Source: Phycisphaeraceae bacterium (GTDB lineage: Bacteria > Planctomycetota > Phycisphaerae > Phycisphaerales > Phycisphaeraceae). Taken from it: 5,181 nt of DNA. The translations under genes and the position numbers were made by a program. Below the pieces are notes generated by a model. The model made no database searches and was not told the origin of the DNA. It worked only from the letters and a program-made list of their open reading frames with translations. How positions within the stretch are numbered: position 1 is the first letter of the stretch; the number at the start of each line of letters is the position of its first letter. Positions 1 through 5,181 of this stretch are shown piece after piece. Where the stretch lies: contig SKPT01000495.1 of assembly GCA_007119405.1 (NCBI GenBank), positions 1 to 5,181 of the forward strand. Direction: 5' to 3'.

Positions 1-389
1 CCGGTGAAGCCGTGCACAGTACTGACGACAGGAGCGCCCGCGCGCCGCGCCGCCGTCCCGGCGAGGACGTCGGGACGATAGCCGTGCGTGTGTGCGATGT
101 CGGGCTGAAATTCGCGCACGATCCGAACGACTGCCGTCCACTCTGCAGCGTACTGGCGCGCACCCACGCGCAGGACGTGCACGGCCACGTCGCCGGCGCG
201 CAGCGCGGACAGTAGGTATGGCTCGTCGGTGCCGTGGTCGAGCACCAGCAAGGCCGCCACCTCCGCGCCGGCCGCGCGCTGCGCGGCAGCGAGCGACGCC
301 ACGACCTGCTCCAGACCACCCGCGCGCATGGGGGCCACAACGTGAAGCACGCGGGTGCGCGCCACCGCCGCCCGCAGTCGCGTGCTCAC
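1..389 (-). CDS. GT4-type glycosyltransferase, N-terminal part (runs off left edge)
   Basis: Only the first 129 codons are in the window; the frame is open to the left edge. After a short basic N-terminus, the protein has the first beta strand and glycine loop of a GT-B fold glycosyltransferase (RVLHVVAP at residues 13-20, then AGGLEQVV at 23-30). FQPDIAHTHG (94-103) and PVVSTVHG (120-127) follow; these are the usual N-domain (acceptor side) signatures of GT4 enzymes. The family transfers a sugar from a nucleotide-sugar donor, usually at the cytoplasmic face of the membrane during lipopolysaccharide, capsule or exopolysaccharide assembly. The donor-binding C-domain lies outside the window, so donor and acceptor cannot be guessed. 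The GTG start shares bases with the TGA stop of the preceding gene (GTGA), which suggests translational coupling. I see no good ribosome binding site of its own. In-frame GTG codons at residues 9 and 14 are possible alternative starts. Family call firm, start less so. Confidence 0.85.
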   Translation of the reverse strand, partial: MSTRLRAAVARTRVLHVVAPMRAGGLEQVVASLAAAQRAAGAEVAALLVLDHGTDEPYLLSALRAGDVAVHVLRVGARQYAAEWTAVVRIVREFQPDIAHTHGYRPDVLAGTAARRAGAPVVSTVHGFT

Positions 390-1669
390 TGTGGTCTGGG
401 CGCCGTTGTTCGTACGGGCGCGCCCACCGGCCGCGCGGCGGTGCGCATGATCTCATGGTACGCGGCGCGAAGCCCTTCCCCCACCACGTCCCACGCATAC
501 GTGGACTCCACGGTCGTACGGCCCGCATCGCCGAGACGCGAAGCGAGTGCGCGATCGGCCAGGGCCTCACATATGCCTTCCGCGAACGCCTCGGCGCCAT
601 CGCGTACGAGCAGATTCTCGCCGTCACGCGCGTCGAGCCCCTCGCACCCGATTGTGGTGGAGACGATGGGCTTCGCCATCGCCCACGCGTCAAGGATCTT
701 GACCCGCGTACCACCGCCGTAGCGCAGTGGCGACAGCAGACACGCGCCGGACTGCACGTGCGGTCGGATGTCCGGGACCTTGCCGTGCACGGTGACGTCG
801 GGCGCCGCGCGATAGCGCTGGAGTGCCTCCGCCGATCCGCCGCCGACGAGATGCAGCGTGGCGTTGGGCCGTTTGGCCTTCACGCGCGGCCACACCTCGT
901 CGAGGAGGAACGCCACGGCATCGCGGTTGGGATAGGTGTAGGTGGGGCCGACGAAGACCAGGCGGTCGGCGATGACGGCTGAAGGTGGTGTCGGGGCAAA
1001 AAAGTCGGTGTCCACGCCGTTCGGCACCACGGTCGTATGGCTCCCGGGGGCGATTTGCCGCAGGCGCCCGGCGTCCAGCGGCGACATCATGACGTTGGTC
1101 GCGAACCGTGGGCAGAACGAGCGCTCGAGCCCTTTCATGAGGCGGGCCTGCCTTCGTACGTGCCACGCGAGCAGGGGGTTGGCCATAGCCGAGGCCCGCT
1201 GCATCAGATGTTCGGACTCGATGTCGTGATGCGTACAGGCGACAGGCACGGGTGGCAGCACGTCTAGCCAGGAATGTAAGTCCAGCGCATCGATGTGTAC
1301 CAGGTCCGGCTGCCCGTCGGCGAGAGCGGCGCTGATCTGTCGCCCGTATTCCGGCGTCCGGAACTGGAAGACGGTGTACGGACGGCCCGAGACGGCGCTG
1401 CCCGCGTGGTCGGCGAGGCGCCGGAGGCGCGACCACTCAGCGGGGATGGGCACCGGATCCCCGACGGTGCGCAGGCCGAGTCCCACGAGCGCCGCGCGCG
1501 CCTCGGCCCGTGCCGCGGGATCGCTCTGATGGTTGCGACGGGAGTACATCACGACCTGAACTTCAAATTCGCGGCGCAGCTGTCGCAGCACGTTCAGCGT
1601 GCGGCTAGTACACCCACTGTCGGGCGGGAACGGCGTGATGTGGGAGAGGAAGAGAAGGCGCGGCGCCAT
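386..1669 (-). CDS. GT4-type glycosyltransferase (polysaccharide biosynthesis), 427 aa
   Basis: This is a complete GT-B fold glycosyltransferase of normal length for GT4. The N-domain opens with RLLFLSHITPFPPDSG (4-19), typical of sugar transferases in exopolysaccharide clusters, including those linked to EpsH/PEP-CTERM systems. PDLVHID (121-127) and HHDIESEH (147-154) follow. The interdomain motif VPNGVD is at 215-220. The C-domain begins with RLVFVGPTYTYPNRDAV (236-252), has VGGG at 275-278, and carries the donor-site stretch YGGGTRVKILDAWAMAKP (317-334) followed by GCEGL (341-345). The usual GT4 EX7E pair is replaced by Gly319 and Asp327. The ATG at 1669 is preferred because an AGGGG sits just upstream and the protein begins directly at the first beta strand. 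An in-frame ATG at 1762 would add 31 arginine-rich residues and overlap the upstream gene. The gene starts 16 bases after the fused dehydrogenase and overlaps the next transferase by four bases. Its substrate is unknown. Confidence 0.9.
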   Translation of the reverse strand: MAPRLLFLSHITPFPPDSGCTSRTLNVLRQLRREFEVQVVMYSRRNHQSDPAARAEARAALVGLGLRTVGDPVPIPAEWSRLRRLADHAGSAVSGRPYTVFQFRTPEYGRQISAALADGQPDLVHIDALDLHSWLDVLPPVPVACTHHDIESEHLMQRASAMANPLLAWHVRRQARLMKGLERSFCPRFATNVMMSPLDAGRLRQIAPGSHTTVVPNGVDTDFFAPTPPSAVIADRLVFVGPTYTYPNRDAVAFLLDEVWPRVKAKRPNATLHLVGGGSAEALQRYRAAPDVTVHGKVPDIRPHVQSGACLLSPLRYGGGTRVKILDAWAMAKPIVSTTIGCEGLDARDGENLLVRDGAEAFAEGICEALADRALASRLGDAGRTTVESTYAWDVVGEGLRAAYHEIMRTAARPVGAPVRTTAPRPQ

Positions 1670-1685
1670 GCGACAAGCCCCTGCC

Positions 1686-3719
1686 TCACCGCGCGCCCGG
1701 CGCGGACTCCACCGCCGGCGCCAGCTCGGCGATGCGCGATGTGTCGACTTGCTCCACTGCAAAGACCTTGCGCACGCTGACCGCCGCCTTGCGCGGACGC
1801 AGCACCTTCTGGAGCACGGTCGCTACTCCTGAGAGCACGAACAGCAAGGGTGTCGGCAGCCACACGACGCGCAGGTCCGGGTTGGTGCGCCGCAGCTCGG
1901 CGAGCAGTTCGCGCTTGGTCGGCAACTCCGGCTGCACCAGGTTCAGGACCGCGGGCGCCTCGGGTCCGTGATGCGCCATCCAGGTGAGCACTCGCGCCGC
2001 GAAGCGCACGTCGATCACGGGGAGACGCTGACCGGGCGAGCCGACCGCGATGAAGAGGTTGCCCACCCGCTTACCCAGGCGGCCCGGCGGCTCGAAAGCG
2101 CGGGAATCGACGATAGGCCCGGGACGCGCGATCCGGACGGTGAGCCCGAGCTCGCGACCGAGGTCCGTGGCCATCCGCTCGGACTCCAGCTTGCCCCAAA
2201 CGTAAGGGCCCAGCGTGCGGCCGTCCGCGGCGAGTGGCGTTGCCTCGGACATCGCGCCGGACTTCGCGAGCACTGCGATGCTGCTCAGGTGAATCACGTC
2301 ACGCACGCCAGCGGCGGCTGCAGCCCGCAGCACGTTCGCGGTGGCGTCGATCGAGTTGCGCTGATGCTCCTCCCAACCACCCGCTGTCTCAGCCGCGGCG
2401 TGGATAACGGTGGTCGCGTCGGCCATGAGCGCTGGCGACAACGGGACGCCGAGGTCGGCGACGGCGTACTCGGCACCAGCGACACGTTCCCAGCTTGCCG
2501 GCTCCCGGCGTGCGAGCACCCGCACCCGGTCACCGCGAGCGACGAGGCACGATACCACCTCCTTGCCCAGGAACCCGGTCCCGCCAGTAACGACGATGGC
2601 CGGACCGGTCCGCGGCGCCGGCTCTTCGGCCAGGGTCGCCTGCCGATGCTGCTCAAGCTTTGTCGCCACCTGCTCCCAGATGCGCGTTGTCTCGGCGAGG
2701 CTCTCCGGGGACATGGGCGGTGGGGTGCCCTGTCGCACGCTATCGTAGAAGGCCTCAAAGAGCTCCACGAGACCCGGGTAGCTCCTCTGCTTCTTGAGGG
2801 CTCGAGCGCCGAGCGCACGCGTGGTGCCGAAGACGAGTTGCGAGGCCGTCCGAAATGGCGATAGCGCCTTGTCGATACCCGAGCTGCCGGGGCCGATCTG
2901 GCGCTGCACCGTGCCCCTTACGTAGTCGGCGAAGAGGGCACCGTTCGTCCCGCTGAGACGCGCGTAGCTCTCCACGGGGCGTCCCTCCAGGGTCACGACG
3001 AGCGTACCAGTCAGATGGCCCCGGCGGAGCAGCGCGTGCACGGTGCCGGTCTCGCTCACCTCGAGTGCCGCGATCTCCGTCCGGCCTTCCGAGCACTTCT
3101 CCAGAAAATGGAGCAGCACGTAGACGGGATGCGGCAGGATGTCGAGCAACTGAAGGTCGGGGCGAAGCGGAACGCGCCCGCCTGGCGCGCGGCGCACGGT
3201 GCGGAACGCGAAATAGCTCTCGACGTGGACCACCTTGCCGATCGCGGGCAGGAAGCGCGTGGTGACGCGGGTTGGGGATTCGAAGAGCAACTGGTGGCCG
3301 GCGGCGACTTTGAGACCGCGGCGCTCGGCGATCGCCAGGAGCTCGGCAGCCTCGGCCGAAGACTCGACGAACGGCTTCTCGACGTACACGTGGCGCCCTG
3401 CTTGAAGCGCGGCGGCGGCAAGGCGGAAGTGCGTTGAGGGTGGTGTGCACACATGTATCACGTCGCACCTATCCGCAGCGAGCATCGATTCTAGCGAGTC
3501 GAACTCCTCCGCCTCGGGCACGAGCGCGCGCATCGCGACCCGCGCCGGAAGGGCAGGATCGGCGACGGCGGCGACCCGGGCACCGGAAATGCGCAAGATG
3601 GCCTTCACGTGGTCCTGCGCCATTCTGCCCGCGCCCACGAAACCGATGCGAAGGTTAGCGGTGGCGGCAGGGGGTGCCATGACCGGGCTCGCGGCTGCAG
3701 AGGTCAGCGTCGCGGGCAT
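1686..3719 (-). CDS. Fused Gfo/Idh/MocA oxidoreductase and NAD-dependent epimerase/dehydratase (extended SDR), 677 aa
   Basis: Two NAD(P)-binding enzymes lie in one frame. Residues about 22-357 are a Gfo/Idh/MocA oxidoreductase: Rossmann motif IGFVGAGRMA (25-34), VCTPPSTH (90-97), the EKP motif with catalytic-type Lys115 (VEKPF, 113-117), and Asp193 and His197 in LLDILPHP, the usual catalytic histidine region. A linker of about 15 residues leads to an extended SDR (about 373-677): nucleotide motif TGGTGFLG (378-385), VIHAAAET (438-445), active-site serine region HLSSIAV (477-483), Tyr506 and Lys510 in YVWGK, and RPGPIV (532-537). A hydrophobic stretch at 620-640 could be amphipathic or membrane-associated. 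Both active sites look intact. Such enzymes oxidise, reduce or epimerise nucleotide sugars, which fits the glycosyltransferases downstream. It is probably the first gene of the operon. AGGG seven bases before the ATG supports this start; Met14 has no comparable site. The exact reactions cannot be assigned from sequence. Confidence 0.92.
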   Translation of the reverse strand: MPATLTSAAASPVMAPPAATANLRIGFVGAGRMAQDHVKAILRISGARVAAVADPALPARVAMRALVPEAEEFDSLESMLAADRCDVIHVCTPPSTHFRLAAAALQAGRHVYVEKPFVESSAEAAELLAIAERRGLKVAAGHQLLFESPTRVTTRFLPAIGKVVHVESYFAFRTVRRAPGGRVPLRPDLQLLDILPHPVYVLLHFLEKCSEGRTEIAALEVSETGTVHALLRRGHLTGTLVVTLEGRPVESYARLSGTNGALFADYVRGTVQRQIGPGSSGIDKALSPFRTASQLVFGTTRALGARALKKQRSYPGLVELFEAFYDSVRQGTPPPMSPESLAETTRIWEQVATKLEQHRQATLAEEPAPRTGPAIVVTGGTGFLGKEVVSCLVARGDRVRVLARREPASWERVAGAEYAVADLGVPLSPALMADATTVIHAAAETAGGWEEHQRNSIDATANVLRAAAAAGVRDVIHLSSIAVLAKSGAMSEATPLAADGRTLGPYVWGKLESERMATDLGRELGLTVRIARPGPIVDSRAFEPPGRLGKRVGNLFIAVGSPGQRLPVIDVRFAARVLTWMAHHGPEAPAVLNLVQPELPTKRELLAELRRTNPDLRVVWLPTPLLFVLSGVATVLQKVLRPRKAAVSVRKVFAVEQVDTSRIAELAPAVESAPGAR

Positions 3720-3863
3720 GTGCCGACCCTATTTGTCGAAGGACTGAAGAGAGCGTTCGATCCCCCGGTTGCCACACTGCTGCGCATCATGATTTCCTGT
3801 GCGACTCCTGCGGTGAAGGGGTCGACTCGCTCTCATTGAACCCCACAACGGCCAAACACTGAG

Positions 3864-3886
3864 CTTGCGAGGAGGCAAGACTTGCG
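3864..3886. repeat. Overlapping inverted and direct repeats (possible operator)
   Basis: CTTGC (3864-3868) pairs with GCAAG (3875-3879) across a six-base loop. The same GCAAG forms a perfect 11-base palindrome, GCAAGACTTGC (3875-3885), with the next CTTGC. CTTGCG therefore also occurs as a direct repeat at 3864 and 3881, spaced 17 bases. Three alternating half-sites are typical of a site bound by a dimeric regulator. It lies between the candidate minus-strand promoter and the fused dehydrogenase gene. No regulator is identified, and short repeats of this size can arise by chance. Confidence 0.35.
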
Positions 3887-3933
3887 GGCACATCTCCCGG
3901 TCGCAATCGGACACCACCCCGGCCAATGGCCAC

Positions 3934-3951
3934 TTGGCGAAGCGTTGGCGA
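3934..3951. repeat. Direct repeat TTGGCGA with 11-base period
   Basis: TTGGCGA occurs at 3934-3940 and again at 3945-3951. The period is close to one helical turn, so two protein subunits would bind the same DNA face. It is immediately preceded by another short doublet, GGCCA at 3921-3925 and 3927-3931. The pattern is visible; a regulatory role is only inferred. Confidence 0.25.
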
Positions 3952-3980
3952 TTGGGTCACTGTGTTTACGATCATGACGC

Positions 3981-4010
3981 AGCATAAGTGCTCTATTTCG
4001 GGCTGGTCAA
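3981..4010 (-). promoter_or_regulatory. Candidate sigma-70-type promoter for the polysaccharide operon
   Basis: On the minus strand, TTGACC (4010-4005; five of six bases match TTGACA) is followed after 18 bases by TATGCT (3986-3981; four of six match TATAAT). If used, it would give a leader of roughly 255 bases before the ATG at 3719, which is long. The spacing is slightly wide and the host's promoter consensus is unknown, so this is only the best visible candidate. I saw nothing better closer to the gene. Confidence 0.25.
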
Positions 4011-4035
4011 CATGTTCGAAACCGCCCTGTCAACA
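4006..4035. repeat. GTCAACA direct repeat flanking small palindromes
   Basis: GTCAACA occurs at 4006-4012 and 4029-4035, 23 bases apart. The first copy runs into the palindrome AACATGTT (4009-4016), followed by TTCGAA (4015-4020). The first copy overlaps the -35 element of the candidate minus-strand promoter, so a bound protein could interfere with or recruit polymerase there. It may also be coincidence. Confidence 0.25.
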
Positions 4036-4130
4036 GACCTTACCAGGAGCCCATGCCCCTCCCTGACAATGTATTCGCGGTGCGGCCGCTCGCTCGATGG
4101 CGCTAGAATTATTGGACCGCGTGAGCTATA

Positions 4131-4158
4131 TTCACGGATAGATTACCAGATCTATGAT
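4131..4158 (+). promoter_or_regulatory. Candidate sigma-70-type promoter for the exported beta-sandwich protein gene
   Basis: TTCACG (4131-4136; four of six bases match the -35 consensus) and TATGAT (4153-4158; five of six match the -10 consensus) are separated by 16 bases in a locally AT-rich stretch. Transcription would begin near 4165, leaving a leader of about 18 bases that just contains the ribosome binding site at 4168-4173. The geometry is coherent, but the call rests on short motif matches alone. Confidence 0.4.
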
Positions 4159-4167
4159 TGCATGCTC

Positions 4168-4173
4168 GAGAGG
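4168..4173 (+). promoter_or_regulatory. Ribosome binding site that decides the start at 4183
   Basis: GAGAGG lies nine bases before the ATG at 4183. An in-frame ATG at 4162 would add seven residues (MLERYSS) ahead of the signal peptide, but it has no purine-rich site upstream and would place this GAGAGG inside the coding region. The 4183 start is therefore preferred. Confidence 0.55.
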
Positions 4174-4182
4174 TATAGTTCT

Positions 4183-5181
4183 ATGCGCACCATCGGATCG
4201 CGTCTGTTTCAACTCCAATGCTTTCTTTTCGCGGGGTTTTTCTTTGCGGCGAGCGCCGCGTTCGGCTCTGACCTGCTCTTCTCAGACGACTTCCGGAGCG
4301 GTGATCTGTCTACCCACAACGATCATTTCCGTTGGGGATCGGGGGGCATTCCTAATCCGGGTTCCGGATCCGACACGATCGTCGAGCTAGTCGGGCCGCA
4401 CGGAACCCCCGTCAAGGCGCGTCGATTCCGTTACGTAGGGTTCGAGGACGGTGGATCGGGGGACGCAGCGCACTGGAGCGAGCAAAGGTTCTCGCTGACG
4501 CACAGTGTTCACGATCAGCGAACCTCCAACGGACACAGCGATGTCGCCTTTCCAGAAGTGTGGATCTCTTTCAGGATGCATGTTCCCGAGAACTATTTTC
4601 ACATGATGCGTGGCGGGCGGGCGTCTGGAGACAACCAGAAAGGCTGGATTTATCTCTGGAAAGACGCCTACGAGCGCTGGACTTCCAGTTGGCCCGATGC
4701 AGAAGTAACACCTACGTCAATCAGCACGCATTGGTGGCCTCTTTCTGACGACCCTGAAGACGTTGCTTATGGTATGAGCCGAATGGCTATTGCGGCCACG
4801 AGCGAACGTCTTGGGTGGGGTCAACGTGATGAACCAACATTCCTGCGCGAAGCCGAGACAATCAGTGGCAGTCGTTGGAACAACGGCCGCCCTTATGCGT
4901 TTTCGGGCGAGGAATTCGGAACATGGGTTCATTATACATTCGGCGTTCGTGTGGCCTCCGATCCGGGCAACGTTAACGACGGTTTCTTTCGAATGTACAA
5001 GGATGGGGAACTTGCGGTTGCTTGGGAGGGTTTGGACAACGGCAGCACCGAGGTTGGGCGGAACGGCTTTGATCGCGGGTACCTGATGGGGTACCACAAT
5101 ACTGGGTATAACGAGACTACGGAATATCACCTCACAGATTTCAAGATCGGCCTGACGAAGGATAGTGTGCTCAAGGGTTTC
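4183..5181 (+). CDS. Exported protein with concanavalin A/heparin-lyase-I-like beta-sandwich domain (partial, runs off right edge)
   Basis: 333 codons are visible and the frame is open at the right edge. A short basic N-terminus (MRTIGSR) and a hydrophobic stretch at about 8-27 form a signal peptide, with likely cleavage at 26-28, so the protein is exported. The mature part begins LLFSDDF (31-37), a common opening of jelly-roll lectin or lyase domains. It contains HWSEQRFSL (97-105), EVWISFRMHVPENY (125-138), WVHYTFGV (248-255), DGFFRMYKDGEL (266-277) and an ending strand TEYHLTDFKIGL (313-324). This pattern resembles concanavalin A-like folds such as heparin lyase I and related polysaccharide lyases. 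I infer a role in binding or cutting polysaccharide outside the cytoplasm, but no catalytic residues can be assigned. It is divergent from the polysaccharide operon and has more A/T-ending codons. A sorting signal or further domain may lie beyond the window. Confidence 0.8.
   Translation, partial: MRTIGSRLFQLQCFLFAGFFFAASAAFGSDLLFSDDFRSGDLSTHNDHFRWGSGGIPNPGSGSDTIVELVGPHGTPVKARRFRYVGFEDGGSGDAAHWSEQRFSLTHSVHDQRTSNGHSDVAFPEVWISFRMHVPENYFHMMRGGRASGDNQKGWIYLWKDAYERWTSSWPDAEVTPTSISTHWWPLSDDPEDVAYGMSRMAIAATSERLGWGQRDEPTFLREAETISGSRWNNGRPYAFSGEEFGTWVHYTFGVRVASDPGNVNDGFFRMYKDGELAVAWEGLDNGSTEVGRNGFDRGYLMGYHNTGYNETTEYHLTDFKIGLTKDSVLKGF

Larger units (their letters stand above)
3720..4182. other. Divergent intergenic region, no convincing gene
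   Basis: These 463 bases separate the operon from the plus-strand gene. Both flanking genes point away from it, so it should carry promoters and regulatory sites but no terminator is expected. Two minus-strand frames of 62 and 65 codons (3787-3975 and 3729-3926) exist, but they lack good start signals and read as random arginine- and serine-rich sequence. Candidate promoters and short repeats are listed separately. The base composition drops towards the right, with AT-rich stretches between about 4104 and 4160. Confidence 0.7.

Noticed and set aside
92..982. Long plus-strand open frame of 296 codons
   Set aside because: It lies antisense to two clear glycosyltransferases and reads as arginine-, alanine- and proline-rich sequence with no domain. 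This is the expected shadow of high-GC coding DNA.
1670..1762. N-terminal 31-residue extension of the complete glycosyltransferase
   Set aside because: It would overlap the preceding gene by 77 bases and is arginine- and serine-rich. The ATG at 1669 has a purine-rich site and begins right at the fold.
1968..2864. Long plus-strand open frame of 298 codons
   Set aside because: It is antisense to the fused dehydrogenase, whose motifs are unmistakable. The product has no recognisable motif.
3729..3975. Two short minus-strand frames just upstream of the fused dehydrogenase, considered as leader peptides
   Set aside because: One starts with TTG and the other has no ribosome binding site. Both read as low-complexity arginine/serine-rich sequence without conserved features.
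4090..4125. Sigma-54-type -24/-12 promoter near TGGCGC/TTGG
   Set aside because: The GG and GC elements do not fall at the required spacing.
4183..4260. Lipoprotein signal using Cys13 of the exported protein
   Set aside because: The residues before Cys13 (FQLQ) do not fit a lipobox, and the cysteine lies inside the hydrophobic core rather than at its end. An ordinary signal peptide fits better.
4154..4390. Plus-strand 78-codon frame starting at 4154
   Set aside because: It is out of frame with, and largely inside, the exported protein gene, which has a signal peptide, a ribosome binding site and a long domain.

Overview
The window looks like part of a high-GC bacterial chromosome. On the minus strand it holds a surface or extracellular polysaccharide biosynthesis operon; on the plus strand, divergently, it holds a gene for an exported carbohydrate-active-type protein. 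The left two thirds have the strong third-position G/C bias and the long antisense shadow frames of a high-GC genome. The sequence alone does not fix the taxon. Gemmatimonadota, Acidobacteriota or a myxobacterium-like lineage would fit the gene types, but this is a weak inference.

Minus-strand operon, read right to left (3719 to 1). The first gene is a 677-residue two-domain protein. An N-terminal Gfo/Idh/MocA-type NAD(P)-dependent sugar oxidoreductase is fused to a C-terminal extended short-chain dehydrogenase (NAD-dependent epimerase/dehydratase type). After a 16-base gap comes a complete GT-B fold glycosyltransferase of the GT4 type (1669 to 386). Its TGA stop overlaps the GTG start of a second GT4-type glycosyltransferase (389 to 1), which runs off the left edge. 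The tight packing implies one transcript. The logical division of labour is that the fused enzyme makes or modifies a nucleotide sugar and the two transferases build it into a glycan.

Intergenic region 3720-4182 (463 bases). This separates the divergent units and shows no convincing gene. It has candidate promoters in both directions and several short symmetric or repeated sequences that could be operators.

Plus-strand gene 4183-5181 (open at the right edge). It encodes a protein with a signal peptide and a beta-sandwich (concanavalin A/heparin-lyase-I-like) domain, probably a secreted polysaccharide-binding or polysaccharide-cleaving protein. Its base composition and codon use are visibly lower in GC than the operon, so the intergenic region may mark a mosaic boundary. 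No RNA genes, CRISPR arrays, insertion sequences or terminators were recognised.
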